DNA of 64,000 nucleotides from Levilactobacillus mulengensis (GTDB lineage: Bacteria; Bacillota; Bacilli; Lactobacillales; Lactobacillaceae): contig NZ_RHNW01000006.1 of NCBI RefSeq assembly GCF_003946045.1, forward strand, positions 112,749 through 176,748, read 5' to 3'. The notes beneath the pieces are model-generated. The model was given only the letters and a program-made list of their open reading frames with translations. It was not told the DNA's origin and did no database searches. Positions 21,601 through 31,518 of this stretch are shown one piece after another. The translations under genes were made by a program, and so were the position numbers. Every line of letters begins with the position of its first letter. Position 1 is the first letter of the stretch.

Positions 21601-22279
21601 TCCACTCCGGACGGTTACCTGAAGTAACGAAGGCTTCCAGAATGTCCAGACGACGAACGGCACGCGTCCGCTTCTGACCAGTAGCTTCCTTCAATTCTTC
21701 TTTTAATTCAGTGACTTCTTTATCAAGATCTACGGCCATCAATAACTTCTTGATAGCTTCGGCACCCATTTCGGCCTTGAAAGCGTCACGCCCGTATTCA
21801 ACGAGCTTGTCGCGGTAATCACGTTCGGAAAGCAATTGCTTCTTTTCGAGTGGCGTGTTACCTGGATCCAGGACAACGTATGAGGCAAAGTAGATGATTT
21901 CTTCAAGCGCACGAGGACTCATGTCCAGGACCAAGCCCATCCGACTTGGAATCCCCTTGAAGTACCAGATGTGGGTTACAGGAGCAGCCAATTCGATATG
22001 GCCCATCCGTTCACGACGAACCTTAGAACGGGTAACTTCAACCCCACAACGGTCACAAACGACACCCTTGTAACGGATCCGCTTGTATTTCCCACAGGCA
22101 CATTCCCAGTCCTTGGTAGGACCGAAAATCCGCTCGTCGAACAGCCCATCTTTTTCAGGCTTTAATGTCCGGTAGTTGATGGTTTCAGGCTTCTTGACTT
22201 CCCCGTAAGACCAGCTACGGATCTTATCAGGTGAAGCCAGCCCGATCTGCATGCTTTCGAACTTATTGACATCGACCAA
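18632..22279 (-). CDS. rpoC: DNA-directed RNA polymerase subunit beta'
   Basis: The beta' subunit of RNA polymerase carries the catalytic magnesium: the [12 protein letters not shown] loop with its three aspartates is present (about residues 450-461). The N-terminal zinc site [19 protein letters not shown] and the second zinc site ([13 protein letters not shown]) are intact. 1215 residues, normal for Firmicutes. It starts with TTG 22279, placed 7 bases after GGGAGGT, 21 bases after the rpoB stop, as one operon. Confidence 0.97.
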   Translation of the reverse strand: MVDVNKFESMQIGLASPDKIRSWSYGEVKKPETINYRTLKPEKDGLFDERIFGPTKDWECACGKYKRIRYKGVVCDRCGVEVTRSKVRRERMGHIELAAPVTHIWYFKGIPSRMGLVLDMSPRALEEIIYFASYVVLDPGNTPLEKKQLLSERDYRDKLVEYGRDAFKAEMGAEAIKKLLMAVDLDKEVTELKEELKEATGQKRTRAVRRLDILEAFVTSGNRPEWMVMDAIPVIPPDLRPMVQLEGGRFATSDLNDLYRRVINRNSRLKRLLDLNAPGIIVQNEKRMLQEAVDALIDNGRRGRPVAGPGNRPLKSLSHMLKGKQGRFRQNLLGKRVDYSGRSVIDVGPSLKFNQMGLPVPMALELFRPFIMKELVARGLASNIKNAKRQIDREDDDVFNVLEDVIKEHPVLLNRAPTLHRLGIQAFEPVLVSGKAMRLHPLACEAYNADFDGDQMAIHVPLSDEAQAEARLLMLAAHHILAPASGKPVVAPSQDMVIGNYYLTMEETNREGEGMIFTDLNEAVLAYRNGLVHWHSRVGVQVSSMPDKPFTDEQRSKIMVTTVGKLIFNNILPKSFPYLNEPTSTNLNGAVPDKYFLEPGEDIHDYLQNAEIIGPFKKGFLSDIIAAVYQQYKVTATSELLDRIKDLGYDESTKSGLTVGMVDVTDLKEKPEIIDAAHKQVATVTKQFRRGLITDHERYERVIGIWNDAKDDIQNALIHSFDQQNPIFMMSDSGARGNISNFTQLAGMRGLMAAPSGDIMELPITSNFREGLSVMEMFISTHGARKGMTDTALKTANSGYLTRRLVDVAQDVIIREKDCGTDRGLKIRAITDGNEMIEPLYDRILGRYTQKTVYDPKTGDVIVPKNQMIVEDTAQKIVDAGVEEVTIRSAFTCNTEHGVCEHCYGRNMATGDEVEVGEAVGTVAAQSIGEPGTQLTMRNFHTGGVAGNEDITQGLPRVQELFESRNPKGKAEITEVTGTVESIEENPAERTKEITIKGEADTRSYTLPITARMRVTEGDFIHRGSALNYGSVDPKEMLRVRDVLSTETYILGEVQRVYRMQGVAISDKHVEIMVRQMLRKVRIMDPGDTDVLPGTLMDIQDFRRANYQTLIDGGIAATARPVILGITKAALETNSFLSAASFQETTRVLTDAAIRGKNDPLVGLKENVIIGKIIPAGTGMPDYRQIKPKEVGGTSTEGVYSISDLEKQMQEDSQA

Positions 22280-22300
22280 AGAAGCGACCTCCCTTATTAA

Positions 22301-25300
22301 TTAGTCTTGCGTGTTCGGTTGACTTTCATTTTTTGTTGATGTTGATGCAGCCTTGCTATCACCGGTCTGAGCAGCGGCTTTTCGCTGTTCTTCTTGCTGT
22401 TGCGCATACTTGCTCAAAGCATCAACGTTCACAACATCATCGTCATCGTCATCCATATCACGGAGTTCAATTTCTTCGTTGTTCCCGTTTAAGACCTTCA
22501 TGTCCAGACCCAAGGATTGTAATTCCTTGACCAGAACACGGAATGATTCAGGGACACCTGGCTTAGGAATTGGATCGCCCTTAACAATGGCTTCGTAGGT
22601 CTTAACCCGTCCAACCACGTCATCAGACTTGTACGTTAAGATTTCTTGTAACGTATAAGCGGCACCATAAGCTTCCAAAGCCCAAACTTCCATTTCACCA
22701 AACCGTTGGCCACCAAATTGCGCTTTACCACCAAGTGGTTGTTGCGTAACCAGTGAGTAAGGTCCGATGGAACGGGCGTGCATCTTGTCGTCGACCATGT
22801 GGGCCAACTTCAGGTAGTTCATGACACCAACGGCAACCCGCTTATCAAACGGTTCACCAGTCCGGCCATCGTATAAGACAGTCTTGGCGTCAGAAGCCAT
22901 CCCAGCTTCCTTGATAGCGTCAGCGATATCAGTATCACGGGCACCATCAAAGACAGGCGTTGCGACGTGAATCCCTAACTTACGAGCAGCCATCCCTAAA
23001 TGTAATTCGAGCACTTGCCCGATGTTCATCCGGGAAGGCACACCCATGGGACTCAGCATGATGTCGATTGGCGTACCATCTGGCATGTATGGCATATCTT
23101 CTTCAGGGATAACGACTGAAACAGTCCCCTTGTTACCATGACGACCAGACATCTTGTCACCAACTTGGATCTTCCGCTTTTGCGCGATGTAGACCCGAAC
23201 CATCATGTTGACACCAGGAGAAAGTTCATCACCGTTTTCACGCGTGAAGATCTTAACATCCTGGATGATCCCGCCACCACCATGTGGCACCTTAAGAGAA
23301 GTATCCCGTACTTCACGGGCCTTTTCACCAAAGATGGCATGGAGCAAACGTTCTTCAGCAGATAATTCAGTGACACCCTTAGGCGTTACCTTACCCACTA
23401 AGATGTCGCCGTCTTGAACTTCAGCACCAATCCGGATAATTCCGTCTTCGTCCAAGTTCTTCAAGGCGTCTTCACCAACGTTAGGGATTTCGCGAGTCAT
23501 TTCTTCAGGTCCAAGCTTCGTGTCACGTGCTTCTGATTCGTATTCTTCAATATGAATCGACGTGTAAACATCATCGCGAACCAACCGTTCGTTGATCCCG
23601 ATGGCATCTTCGAAGTTGTACCCTTGCCAAGTCATGAAGGCAACTAATGGGTTTTGGCCTAAGGCTAATTCCCCATTTTCCATTGAAGGACCATCAGCCA
23701 AGATTTCGTCGTTGTCGACGTGATCGCCAACCTTAACGATTGGACGTTGGTTGTAGTTCTTCCCACCGTTTGACCGGCGGAACTTCATCAGCTTGTAGGT
23801 GTCCAAAGCACCGTCTTCACGCCGAACCCGGATTTCACGAGCATCAACGTATTCAACAGTTCCTTCGTGTTGACTAATTAAAGCAACACCGGAGTCATGG
23901 GCAGCCTTGTATTCGATACCAGTCCCAACTAATGGCGCATGTGGGTCCAGCAATGGCACAGCTTGCCGTTGCATGTTGGCACCCATCAAGGCACGGTTGG
24001 AGTCATCGTTTTCCAAGAAAGGAATACATGCAGTGGCCACAGCAACAACTTGCTTAGGCGAAACATCCATGTAGTCAATCCGGTCAGCAGAAGTTTCGAT
24101 GTTATTATCTTCGTCACGGGCCATGATTGTGTCCGTAGCAAATGAACCATCATCGTTTAACGGCGTGTTGGCTTGAGCCACAACGTAGTTATCTTCTTCA
24201 TCAGCAGTCAGGTAATCGATCTTGTCGGTAACCTTGTGCGTATCCCATGAAACACGACGGTATGGCGTTTCGATGAACCCATACTTGTTAACCCGGGCGT
24301 AACTGGAAAGACTGTTGATCAAACCAATGTTAGGACCTTCAGGCGTTTCAATTGGGCACATCCGACCGTAGTGGGTGTAGTGCACGTCCCGGACTTCATA
24401 ACCGGCACGGTCACGCGTCAAACCACCAGGCCCAAGGGCGGACAGACGCCGCTTATGGGTTAATTCACCCAGTGGGTTGGTCTGATCCATGAATTGAGAC
24501 AGTTGTGAGGAACCAAAGAATTCCTTGATAGAAGCCACGACTGGGCGAATGTTGATCAATTGTTGTGGCGTTACCGTCGCAGCATCTTGAATAGACATCC
24601 GTTCACGCACAACTCGTTCCATCCGGGATAAACCGATCCGGAATTGGTTTTGCAGGAGTTCACCCACGGAACGAATCCGCCGGTTACCCAAGTGGTCAAT
24701 ATCATCGGTGTTCCCAATCCCAATTTGCAGGTCGAAGAAGTAGTTCATGGAAGCAATGATGTCGGCTGGGCGAATGTGCTTCAGCTTAATATCAATGTTG
24801 CCATTCCCAATAACGGGAACTTCTTGTTCAGGGTCATCAGGTGATTGCACCTTAATGATTTGTAATTTGAGGGGTTCAGTGACAACGGCTTCGTCTGAAG
24901 GTTGGAAAGTAACCATCTTGAAATCGTCTTGATCCAAGAATGGGGCCAAGGTCTTCATAACGTCCTTGTCAACGACCGTTCCCTTTTGCGCGATGATTTC
25001 ACCGGTATCAGGGTCGGCCAACGTTTCGGCTAAAGTCAGGCCCAATAAACGGGTCTTCAGGCTCAGCTTCTTGTTCGTCTTGTAACGACCAACGGGAGCC
25101 ATGTCGTAACGCTTAGGATCAAAGAACCGTGCAGTCAGCAAGCTCCGTGAAGAGTCAGCCGTCTTAGGTTCACCTGGGCGTAGGCGTTCATAGATGTCCT
25201 TTAAGGACTCTTCGACACGGGAATCGTCGGTGTTCTTGTGGATATCCTTTTCCAAGGTTTGGGAAAGACTTTCGTTATCCCCTAAAATATCCAAGATTTC

Positions 25301-25915
25301 ATCATCGGAACCGAATCCTAAGGCCCGAACTAATTCGGTCATTGGAATCTTCCGCGTCCGGTCGATCCGGACGTAAGAAACGTTCTTCGCGTCGGTTTCG
25401 AATTCTAACCAGGCACCCCGGTTAGGAATGACCGTGGCACCGAAGACGGTCCGGCCGTTCTTATCAGTATCTTCATTGAAGTAAACCCCTGGTGAGCGGA
25501 CTAATTGAGAAACAATAACCCGTTCTGCCCCGTTAATAATGAAAGTCCCTTGGGCTGTCATTAATGGGAAGTCACCAAAGAAGACGTCTTGTGATTTGAT
25601 TTCGCCCGTTTCGTGGTTGGTTAACCGTAAAGTCACGTGCAGTGGTGCTGAATAGTTGGCATCGTGCTCCCGTGCTTCATCCACAGTATATTTGGGTTCA
25701 AGTAATTGATAATCAACAAACTCTAACGAAAGGTTTCCTTGAAAATCTTCGATTGGCATGATGTCGTCGAACATATCGCGCAAACCTTCGTCGAGGAACC
25801 AGTTGTAGGAATTGGTTTGAATTTCAATCAAGTTAGGTAAATCAAGGACTTCCTTGATTCGCGAATAGCTACGGCGCGTACGGTGTTTCCCGTATTTCAC
25901 TAAGTGTCCTGCCAA
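22301..25915 (-). CDS. rpoB: DNA-directed RNA polymerase subunit beta
   Basis: The beta subunit of RNA polymerase. I choose TTG 25915 ([11 protein letters not shown], 1204 residues); a GTG three codons upstream overlaps the AGGAGAGGTG ribosome site. The rifampicin region ([21 protein letters not shown], then LSALGPGG) keeps the residues D, H and S equivalent to E. coli 516, 526 and 531, so it reads as sensitive. [12 protein letters not shown] is intact. The acidic C-terminal tail ([17 protein letters not shown] and a Gln/Ser-rich end) is typical of Lactobacillaceae. A leader with a terminator-like hairpin precedes it. Confidence 0.96.
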   Translation of the reverse strand: MAGHLVKYGKHRTRRSYSRIKEVLDLPNLIEIQTNSYNWFLDEGLRDMFDDIMPIEDFQGNLSLEFVDYQLLEPKYTVDEAREHDANYSAPLHVTLRLTNHETGEIKSQDVFFGDFPLMTAQGTFIINGAERVIVSQLVRSPGVYFNEDTDKNGRTVFGATVIPNRGAWLEFETDAKNVSYVRIDRTRKIPMTELVRALGFGSDDEILDILGDNESLSQTLEKDIHKNTDDSRVEESLKDIYERLRPGEPKTADSSRSLLTARFFDPKRYDMAPVGRYKTNKKLSLKTRLLGLTLAETLADPDTGEIIAQKGTVVDKDVMKTLAPFLDQDDFKMVTFQPSDEAVVTEPLKLQIIKVQSPDDPEQEVPVIGNGNIDIKLKHIRPADIIASMNYFFDLQIGIGNTDDIDHLGNRRIRSVGELLQNQFRIGLSRMERVVRERMSIQDAATVTPQQLINIRPVVASIKEFFGSSQLSQFMDQTNPLGELTHKRRLSALGPGGLTRDRAGYEVRDVHYTHYGRMCPIETPEGPNIGLINSLSSYARVNKYGFIETPYRRVSWDTHKVTDKIDYLTADEEDNYVVAQANTPLNDDGSFATDTIMARDEDNNIETSADRIDYMDVSPKQVVAVATACIPFLENDDSNRALMGANMQRQAVPLLDPHAPLVGTGIEYKAAHDSGVALISQHEGTVEYVDAREIRVRREDGALDTYKLMKFRRSNGGKNYNQRPIVKVGDHVDNDEILADGPSMENGELALGQNPLVAFMTWQGYNFEDAIGINERLVRDDVYTSIHIEEYESEARDTKLGPEEMTREIPNVGEDALKNLDEDGIIRIGAEVQDGDILVGKVTPKGVTELSAEERLLHAIFGEKAREVRDTSLKVPHGGGGIIQDVKIFTRENGDELSPGVNMMVRVYIAQKRKIQVGDKMSGRHGNKGTVSVVIPEEDMPYMPDGTPIDIMLSPMGVPSRMNIGQVLELHLGMAARKLGIHVATPVFDGARDTDIADAIKEAGMASDAKTVLYDGRTGEPFDKRVAVGVMNYLKLAHMVDDKMHARSIGPYSLVTQQPLGGKAQFGGQRFGEMEVWALEAYGAAYTLQEILTYKSDDVVGRVKTYEAIVKGDPIPKPGVPESFRVLVKELQSLGLDMKVLNGNNEEIELRDMDDDDDDVVNVDALSKYAQQQEEQRKAAAQTGDSKAASTSTKNESQPNTQD

Positions 25916-26002
25916 GTTGTTCACCTCTCCTATTTATTCTGTGACCGGCCAAACCGAATGTTACATTTTGATTACAAATGCATTCACACCCGGTTTTTTG
26001 GC

Positions 26003-26040
26003 AAAAAAAATCCAAAAACAAACAAGTTGCTTGCTTTTGG
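26003..26040 (-). promoter_or_regulatory. Terminator-like attenuator in the rpoB leader
   Basis: In the 200-base rpoB leader, the minus strand holds CCAAAAGCAAGCAA pairing with TTGTTTGTTTTTGG (26012-26040), followed at once by eight T (26010-26003). This is the form of an intrinsic terminator lying between the promoter and rpoB, so some transcripts may stop there. A conserved Lacto-rpoB RNA motif is known upstream of rpoB in Lactobacillales; I think this leader is a candidate member but could not run a model search. Confidence 0.6.
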
Positions 26041-26112
26041 CTTCTTATAATGGACGCTACCGGACAATATATCGGTGCGTTCAATTTCAGTTCACAGTTG
26101 CATACAAATGAT

Positions 26113-26141
26113 ATAGTACTAAATCTATCGCTAAATGTCAA
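26113..26141 (-). promoter_or_regulatory. Promoter of rpoBC
   Basis: Consensus TTGACA (26136-26141) and TACTAT (26113-26118) on the minus strand, 17 bases apart, about 200 bases upstream of rpoB and just after the stop of the TetR gene. Confidence 0.78.
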
Positions 26142-26154
26142 TAAGGAACACTTA

Positions 26155-26757
26155 TTATTTAACCGCGACACCAAATAAAATCAAGCGGACCAGCGCCAAC
26201 GTCTGATCATGCTGCGAGGCATTGGCTGAGCCAACGTGGTGGAACGTGTTAAACAGCGGACTCAGACTGGTTAGATAGAAGGAAGCAGCATCCTGTGGCT
26301 TCACGTCCGGCTGCAGCGTGACCACGCCGAGTTCAAAGAACTGTTGTAAGGGCGTCAGGTAGTCTTGCATGAAGACCATCCCCAGTTGGCGCTTATTCTC
26401 CGGCTTCAAGAAACGGAAGCTACTGTGGATCACCGTGAAGACATCGCGGGGATGGACCCCCGTCAGAACCTCTGTCACTTCCGTTAAGGCGGCGACTGGA
26501 TCAGGTTGGTCAACGTTGGCTAGTTCGTCGTTAACCGCAAGGATGCCCTGCTGGACCTCCTCACCAACCGTCTTGATCACTTCTAAGAAGATAACCTCCT
26601 TATCACTGAAATGATGATAAAGGGCTGGCTGAGTAATGCCGACCTCCTTAGCAATGTCTCTGGTCGATGTGGCTTGGTATCCTTGGGACAAGAACTGTTC
26701 CCGGGCTGCCTTCAAGATGGCCGCATGCGTGTGGCTTAACTGCTCTTCTCTCTTCAT
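26155..26757 (-). CDS. TetR/AcrR-family transcriptional regulator
   Basis: A 200-residue repressor. The N-terminal helix-turn-helix is clear (ILKAAREQFLSQGYQATSTRDIAKEVGITQPALYHHFSDKEVIF, residues about 13-56, the TetR_N pattern). The C-terminal ligand-binding part is variable and gives no clue to the effector. It stands alone on the same strand as clpC and rpoB, and no exporter or enzyme gene is adjacent in a divergent position, so the target may be itself or elsewhere. Its leader holds the dyad GGTGTCAG/CTGACACC (26785-26860), about 60 bases apart, enclosing a GC-rich foldable stretch. Confidence 0.88.
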   Translation of the reverse strand: MKREEQLSHTHAAILKAAREQFLSQGYQATSTRDIAKEVGITQPALYHHFSDKEVIFLEVIKTVGEEVQQGILAVNDELANVDQPDPVAALTEVTEVLTGVHPRDVFTVIHSSFRFLKPENKRQLGMVFMQDYLTPLQQFFELGVVTLQPDVKPQDAASFYLTSLSPLFNTFHHVGSANASQHDQTLALVRLILFGVAVK

Positions 26758-26983
26758 GGCTTCCGTCCTCTCATTTTCTACCCGGTGTCAGTTCCCCGTT
26801 AGCTGTGTCTGCGACTAACTGTCCGGTCCGCGTCAACCACGGGCGCCGTGTCTGACACCAGGTATTTTCTAGTTAAGTTCAGTTTACCACATCTCACTTA
26901 TCGCTTGTTAGACCAAGTTGTTTCCTAGTCAAATCGTAACAATTCAACCAACAGTTAACTTCTGGGACCACGCAACCCATGCA

Positions 26984-27048
26984 AAAAGTACGCGACGGCC
27001 AGGGCCACACCCCGTGGTAGCGGGGAGCACTGACAATCGCGTACTTTT
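26984..27048 (-). terminator. Terminator of ctsR-clpC
   Basis: AAAAGTACGCGA and TCGCGTACTTTTT are perfectly paired, with an inner GC-rich stem (CCCCG...CGGGG) in the loop. T-runs exist on both strands, so it may act both ways. Confidence 0.85.
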
Positions 27049-27082
27049 AAATTAGCCTGTTTCTTCTATACATTTCGTGTTG

Positions 27083-29575
27083 TTAGTGACTGGCAACCGT
27101 CTTCTTGGCTTCTGGTGACTTCACGTTGACCGTTACTTCACCCTTCGTTGCGCCAATGGTGACCTGATCACCGGTCTTGACCTCACCGTTCAGCAGAGAT
27201 TCACTCAGCTTGTCTTCAACCTGCGTCTGCAGTGCCCGCCGGATTGGCCGTGCCCCGTACTCAGGATCGAAGCCCGCCTTGGCCACGGCATCAATCGCCG
27301 CTGGCGTAATCTTCAGCTTGATATCTTGTTCAGCCACGCGATCCACGATGTGCTTAGCCATCAGCTTCACAATTTCGTGGAGTTCTGGCTTCCGCAGTGA
27401 GTGGAAGATGACCGTTTCATCGATTCGGTTCAAGAATTCTGGACGGAACGACTGCTTCAGGGTTGCCCGGATGGTATCGGACATCGCCTTGTAACTGTTG
27501 GCCATGTCTTCAGCACCGAACCCAACGGTCTTTTCATCCCGCAGCTTCGTGGCCCCCAGGTTAGACGTCATGATCAAAATCGTGTTTCGGAAGTCAACCT
27601 TACGTCCCTTAGAGTCGGTCAGGTAGCCATCGTCTAAGACTTGTAGCAAAATGTTGAAGACATCAGGGTGAGCCTTTTCCACTTCATCGAAGAGGACCAC
27701 GGAGTAAGGCTTTTGCCGAACTTTTTCGGTCAATTGCCCACCTTCGTCGTAACCCACGTAACCTGGTGCCGACCCAATCAAACGACTGGTTGAGTATTTT
27801 TCCATGTACTCACTCATGTCGACCCGGATCATGTTGTCTTCGGAACCGAACATCGCTTCAGCCAAGGCCTTCGCCAACTCGGTCTTCCCGACCCCGGTTG
27901 GGCCAAGGAACATGAAGGACCCGATTGGGCGGTTCGGATCTTTCAATCCGGAACGTGCCCGACGGATGGCCCGAGAAACGGCAGAAACGGCTTCCTCTTG
28001 ACCAATAACCCGGTTATGCAAAATCTTTTCCAGATTAACCAGTCGATCAGCATCCGTTTGCTTCAACTGGGTGACCGGTACCCCGGTCCATTCAGCCACC
28101 ACGTCCGCCACGTCCTCACCAGTCACGTCTAATGCGTACTGGTGGGTGTCATCATCGGTGGTCGCCATAGCCTTGGCCTTACGTGCCTCAACCTTTGCTC
28201 GGAGGGCCTTCTCTTCGGTCCGTAGCTTAGCAGCGCGTTCGAAGTCTTGTTGTTCAATGGCCTTTTCCTTCTCGTCAGCCAAGTCCTTTAAGGCCTGCGC
28301 CTGCTTGGTTGCCGCCGTTGGCTTGTCCATTTGATCAATGCGGACCTTCGCAGCCGCTTCATCCATCAGGTCAATGGCCTTATCGGGTAAGAAGCGGTCA
28401 CTGATGTAACGAGTCGACAGCTTAACGGCTTGGTCGATGGCCTCATCCGTGATGTTCACGTGATGGTGGTCTTCATAACGTGGCCGCAAGCCTTGCAGAA
28501 TTTCTGTGGCTTCGGCTGGCGTTGGTTCGTTGACCTGAACCGTGGCAAACCGCCGCTCGAGGGCAGCGTCAGATTCAATGTACTTTTGGTACTCGTCCAA
28601 CGTAGTGGCCCCAATGGTTTGGAGCTCGCCCCGGGCCAGCGCTGGTTTCAGAATGTTAGAGGCATCAATGGCCCCTTCAGCCCCACCGGCACCAATCAGC
28701 GTGTGTAATTCATCAATAAAGAGAATGACTTGCCCATCGTTGTAAATTTCTTCGATGACCTTCTTCAGTCGGTCTTCAAATTCACCACGGTACTTGGTCC
28801 CAGCGACCAGTGAGCCCATGTCGAGCATCATCAGGCGCTTGTTTTGCATGTCTTCGGGAACGTTTCCGGCAACGATGCGTTGGGCCAGGCCTTCAGCAAT
28901 CGCCGTCTTCCCCACCCCAGGTTCGCCGATCAGAACAGGATTGTTCTTGGTCCGACGACTCAAAATCTGGATAACACGCTTAACTTCCTTGTTCCGGCCA
29001 ACGGTTGGGTCCATCCGGCCTTCCTTAGCAGCATCCGTTAAGTTACGGGCTAAGGAGTCCAACGTTGGCGTGCCACCTTGAGGAGCCGCCCCGCGACGTG
29101 AACGGGCATCGCCACGACGTTTAGGCGTGTCAGAAATCCCCAGCTTACGCAAGACAACCTTGCGGGCATCGTTCAATTCGACGTTTAAATTCGTCAAGAT
29201 ACGGGATGACAAAATGGTGTCGTCACTCAATAAGGCTAACAACAAGTGTTCCGTCCCAATCTTCGTGGCGCCCAACCGCTTCGCTTCGTCACCGGCTAAG
29301 GCTAACATGGCCTTGGCCTTGGGTGAGTATGGCAGGTAGCTGTCTTTATCCATGTCAGCTAGCGTGCCATACCCCGTAAAGCGTTCAATCTCTTCGCGGA
29401 CATCATCGTCGCCAACGGAAAATTGTTGTAAGACTTTGTTGGCGATCCCGTTTTTTTCAATGGTGAGGGCTAACAGCAAGTGTTCCGTACCGACTGCCTG
29501 GTGCTTGAAATATTTTGCTTGTTCCTGTGCCAATACAAGGACGCTCTTAGCACTCGGTGTAAATAGGTTATCCAT
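27083..29575 (-). CDS. clpC: ATP-dependent Clp protease ATP-binding subunit ClpC
   Basis: A class-1 Hsp100 AAA+ unfoldase that feeds ClpP and, with adaptors, controls stress proteolysis. The 830-residue product shows a double Clp_N domain (residues 1-145), first AAA+ with GEPGVGKTA (about 217-225), an intermediate coiled region with the UVR-like [17 protein letters not shown], second AAA+ with GPTGVGKTE, and a C-terminal D2-small domain. The middle region and length fit ClpC and not ClpB or ClpE. It is downstream of ctsR with a 17-base gap, so it is under CtsR control; no mcsA/mcsB lies between, as is usual for lactobacilli. Confidence 0.95.
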   Translation of the reverse strand: MDNLFTPSAKSVLVLAQEQAKYFKHQAVGTEHLLLALTIEKNGIANKVLQQFSVGDDDVREEIERFTGYGTLADMDKDSYLPYSPKAKAMLALAGDEAKRLGATKIGTEHLLLALLSDDTILSSRILTNLNVELNDARKVVLRKLGISDTPKRRGDARSRRGAAPQGGTPTLDSLARNLTDAAKEGRMDPTVGRNKEVKRVIQILSRRTKNNPVLIGEPGVGKTAIAEGLAQRIVAGNVPEDMQNKRLMMLDMGSLVAGTKYRGEFEDRLKKVIEEIYNDGQVILFIDELHTLIGAGGAEGAIDASNILKPALARGELQTIGATTLDEYQKYIESDAALERRFATVQVNEPTPAEATEILQGLRPRYEDHHHVNITDEAIDQAVKLSTRYISDRFLPDKAIDLMDEAAAKVRIDQMDKPTAATKQAQALKDLADEKEKAIEQQDFERAAKLRTEEKALRAKVEARKAKAMATTDDDTHQYALDVTGEDVADVVAEWTGVPVTQLKQTDADRLVNLEKILHNRVIGQEEAVSAVSRAIRRARSGLKDPNRPIGSFMFLGPTGVGKTELAKALAEAMFGSEDNMIRVDMSEYMEKYSTSRLIGSAPGYVGYDEGGQLTEKVRQKPYSVVLFDEVEKAHPDVFNILLQVLDDGYLTDSKGRKVDFRNTILIMTSNLGATKLRDEKTVGFGAEDMANSYKAMSDTIRATLKQSFRPEFLNRIDETVIFHSLRKPELHEIVKLMAKHIVDRVAEQDIKLKITPAAIDAVAKAGFDPEYGARPIRRALQTQVEDKLSESLLNGEVKTGDQVTIGATKGEVTVNVKSPEAKKTVASH

Positions 29576-29592
29576 TGCAACTCCTCACTTTC

Positions 29593-30060
29593 TTAACTCT
29601 CGTAACGTAGGTGGTTTAAAATTGAAATCAGGATCTGGGCGCGGACGCGTTCATTTAGTGCCCGATCACCCGTGTTGACGGCATCCTTATCGATTGCCGC
29701 CAGGATGATATTGGCCTCTTGCCGATTAATCGACCCAGCCTCAAATAGGCTCCGGACCACCGATAGGCCATCGTGGCGGGTAATATGGTCCCCCACCGCA
29801 CTCACTAGCGAATCGATGAAATCTAGGTTGTCGAGCAACTTGACCTTTTCAATGCGAATATAGCCACCGCCACCGCGTTTACTCTGAACGACGTAGCCGT
29901 CCTGAATCGTAAAGCGGGTCTTGATCACATAGTTGATCTGCGATGGCACGACATTAAATTGGTCGGCAATTTCCGCACGCCGGATCTCCACCTGCTGAGA
30001 CTCAGCCAAAATCTGCTTCAGGTAAGACTCAATAATATCTGAAATATTTTGATTCTCCAT
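29593..30060 (-). CDS. ctsR: Transcriptional repressor CtsR of class III stress genes
   Basis: CtsR is a dimeric winged helix repressor of clp genes that loses DNA binding on heat. The 155-residue product has MENQNISDIIESYLKQIL at the start, a winged helix with the glycine-rich wing SKRGGGGYIRI (about residues 59-69), and the usual C-terminal helical domain. It is first in the ctsR-clpC operon, which carries a CtsR-type operator overlapping the promoter, so it should be autoregulated. The McsB arginine kinase that inactivates CtsR in Bacillus is not encoded here. Confidence 0.96.
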   Translation of the reverse strand: MENQNISDIIESYLKQILAESQQVEIRRAEIADQFNVVPSQINYVIKTRFTIQDGYVVQSKRGGGGYIRIEKVKLLDNLDFIDSLVSAVGDHITRHDGLSVVRSLFEAGSINRQEANIILAAIDKDAVNTGDRALNERVRAQILISILNHLRYES

Positions 30061-30087
30061 TATCGTCCCCCCTTCGGTGCAGTTCTT

Positions 30088-30135
30088 CTGACTAATGTTG
30101 ACTAATATTATACGAACTTTCCATGAAAATGCAAA
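30088..30135 (-). promoter_or_regulatory. ctsR promoter with CtsR operator
   Basis: Minus strand TTTGCA (30130-30135), 17 bases, TATAAT (30107-30112), then directly the repeat AGTCAACATTAGTCAG (30088-30103). The known CtsR box is a direct repeat of AGTCAAA-type heptads 3 bases apart; here the two heptads are AGTCAAC and AGTCAGA. The position over the transcription start fits repression. Confidence 0.75.
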
Positions 30136-30183
30136 GGATTAGACCACATTTCACCGAGAAGTTCTGGAAGATAAGCATAACAA

Positions 30184-30233
30184 AAAAACGGCCGACTTCC
30201 AAACAATTAGTAAGGAAGTGACCGTTTCATTTT
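30184..30233 (-). terminator. Terminator of the tRNA cluster
   Basis: Minus strand AACGGTCACTTCC pairs with GGAAGTCGGCCGTT and is followed by seven T. It ends the tRNA operon 25 bases after tRNA-Pro(CGG) and lies upstream of the ctsR promoter. Confidence 0.85.
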
Positions 30234-30258
30234 TCATATGTAATTCGGGATAAAAAAA

Positions 30259-30332
30259 TCGGGAAGACAAGATTTGAACTTGCGACCCCCACGTCCCGAA
30301 CGTGGTGCTCTACCAAGCTGAGCTACTTCCCG
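30259..30332 (-). tRNA. tRNA-Pro (CGG)
   Basis: 74-base cloverleaf: acceptor CGGGAAG/CTTCCCG, anticodon arm CCACG-TTCGGGA-CGTGG giving anticodon CGG, T-arm with GTTCAAAT. The 3' CCA is not encoded. It is a near twin of the neighbouring tRNA-Pro(TGG), pointing to local duplication. It lacks the usual tetraloop-rich changes of a pseudogene. Confidence 0.93.
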
Positions 30333-30361
30333 AAATAGCCCGCTGACCTTGCGTCAGTTTA

Positions 30362-30435
30362 TCGGGAAGACAGGATTCGAACCTGCGACCCCCTGGTCCC
30401 AAACCAGGTGCTCTACCAAGCTGAGCTACTTCCCG
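30362..30435 (-). tRNA. tRNA-Pro (TGG)
   Basis: 74 bases, acceptor CGGGAAG/CTTCCCG, anticodon arm CCTGG-TTTGGGA-CCAGG giving TGG, T-loop GTTCGAAT. Same backbone as the CGG copy except in the anticodon arm and two T-arm positions. CCA is not encoded. Confidence 0.95.
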
Positions 30436-30472
30436 AAAAATTGCTTATGCGGTTATTCATAAGCAACAAAAA

Positions 30473-30546
30473 TGCACCCAGTAGGAGTCGAACCTACAAC
30501 CTTCTGATTCGTAGTCAGACACTCTATCCAGTTGCGCTATGGGTGC
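30473..30546 (-). tRNA. tRNA-Arg (ACG)
   Basis: 74 bases, acceptor GCACCCA/TGGGTGC, anticodon arm TCTGA-CTACGAA-TCAGA giving ACG. A34 of this tRNA is normally edited to inosine by TadA so that it reads CGU, CGC and CGA. Confidence 0.95.
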
Positions 30547-30568
30547 ATAATGATATTAAGTTGTTGAA

Positions 30569-30654
30569 TGCCGAGGACCGGGATCGAACCGGTACGGTCA
30601 TCACTGACCGCAGGATTTTAAGTCCTGTGCGTCTGCCAATTCCGCCACCCCGGC
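30569..30654 (-). tRNA. tRNA-Leu (TAA)
   Basis: 86 bases with a long variable arm (class II). Acceptor GCCGGGG against CCTCGGC, anticodon arm CAGGA-CTTAAAA-TCCTG giving TAA, T-loop GTTCGATC. One acceptor pair is G-T. Confidence 0.95.
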
Positions 30655-30665
30655 AAAAGGGCAAA

Positions 30666-30737
30666 AGCGGAAGACGGGATTCGAACCCGCGACCCCCACC
30701 ATGGCAAGGTGATGTTCTACCACTGAACTACTTCCGC
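30666..30737 (-). tRNA. tRNA-Gly (GCC)
   Basis: 72 bases, acceptor GCGGAAG/CTTCCGC, anticodon arm TCACC-TTGCCAT-GGTGG giving GCC, T-loop GTTCGAAT. Confidence 0.95.
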
Positions 30738-30764
30738 AAATTGGCTATTTTATTAATGGTGCCA

Positions 30765-30837
30765 TGCCGACTAGAGGATTCGAACCTCCGACCTCCTCAT
30801 TACTAGTGAGATGCTCTGCCAACTGAGCTAAGTCGGC
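30765..30837 (-). tRNA. tRNA-Thr (AGT)
   Basis: 73 bases, acceptor GCCGACT/AGTCGGC, anticodon arm TCTCA-CTAGTAA-TGAGG giving AGT. An A34 threonine tRNA is less common in bacteria than GGT or TGT; I recall such genes in lactic acid bacteria. Whether A34 is edited cannot be told from sequence. Confidence 0.92.
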
Positions 30838-30873
30838 AAAATATTTTTAAAATATTTTGCAATATTTAGTTAA

Positions 30874-30955
30874 TGCAGGTGAAGGGACTCGAACCCCCAC
30901 GTCATAAGACACTAGAACCTAAATCTAGCGCGTCTGCCAGTTCCGCCACACCTGC
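30874..30955 (-). tRNA. tRNA-Leu (TAG)
   Basis: 82 bases, class II with a variable arm. Acceptor GCAGGTG/CACCTGC, anticodon arm CTAGA-TTTAGGT-TCTAG giving TAG. Confidence 0.95.
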
Positions 30956-30993
30956 AACGTTGGCGAACTAACCGCCAGGGACCGGGGTCCCAA

Positions 30994-31066
30994 TGGAGGA
31001 TACAGGGCTCGAACCTGTGACCCTCTGCTTGTAAGGCAGACGCTCTCCCAACTGAGCTAATCCTCC
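30994..31066 (-). tRNA. tRNA-Val (TAC)
   Basis: 73 bases, acceptor GGAGGAT/ATCCTCC, anticodon arm TCTGC-CTTACAA-GCAGA giving TAC, T-loop GTTCGAGC. First gene of the eight-tRNA operon Val-Leu-Thr-Gly-Leu-Arg-Pro-Pro. Confidence 0.95.
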
Positions 31067-31114
31067 ATATTTTCCGAAATGAGAACTGATGTCCTCGTCC
31101 GAAACAACTATTAC

Positions 31115-31143
31115 AATTTACCATGTCTAGCAGATGATGTCAA
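31115..31143 (-). promoter_or_regulatory. Promoter of the tRNA operon
   Basis: Minus strand TTGACA (31138-31143), 17 bases, TAAATT (31115-31120), about 50 bases upstream of tRNA-Val. An own promoter fits the absence of an rRNA operon upstream. Confidence 0.7.
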
Positions 31144-31440
31144 CAACTTTTTTGAAATATTTTGAATAAATATTCGTTGGTTGAATAACTAGTCGCTTGA
31201 CGACAAGTAATATTGTAGCTCATTCAGAATGAAAAAGCTAGGTTTTTTTCGAAAAACTTTGAGAAGTTTATTTCTCGCAATTCCCGGTTGGCTAGCTCAT
31301 CAGCGTTCCGCGTGATGGACTAATTAACCAACAAAAACTATTTTATACGAAACCCCATAACTCGTCAACTAGAAATTACAAAAATATTCAAAAATATTCA
31401 AAAAATTGTTTTTTCACTCACTCCCCACCCCCGCGTTTCA
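31144..31440. other. AT-rich intergenic region without visible gene
   Basis: About 300 bases between the tRNA promoter and the serS terminator. It is rich in A/T runs and includes a directly repeated AAAATATTCA (about 31379-31401). I see no ORF with a ribosome site, no rRNA remnant and no element of the A/B family. Confidence 0.6.
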
Positions 31441-31446
31441 CCCAAA

Positions 31447-31492
31447 AAGGCAGGCCCCCTATCCATCACGGATAAGGGACCCACCTGCTAGT
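31447..31492 (-). terminator. Terminator of serS
   Basis: Minus strand GCAGGTGGGTCCCTTATCC pairs with GGATAGGGGGCCTGC, followed by CTTTTT. It lies about 30 bases after the serS stop. Confidence 0.85.
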
Positions 31493-31518
31493 AACTCATG
31501 CCTATTTGATTTTAAATC

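Noticed and set aside
24440..24540. Possible rifampicin-resistance residues in rpoB
   Set aside because: The positions corresponding to the well-known resistance sites carry the wild-type residues.
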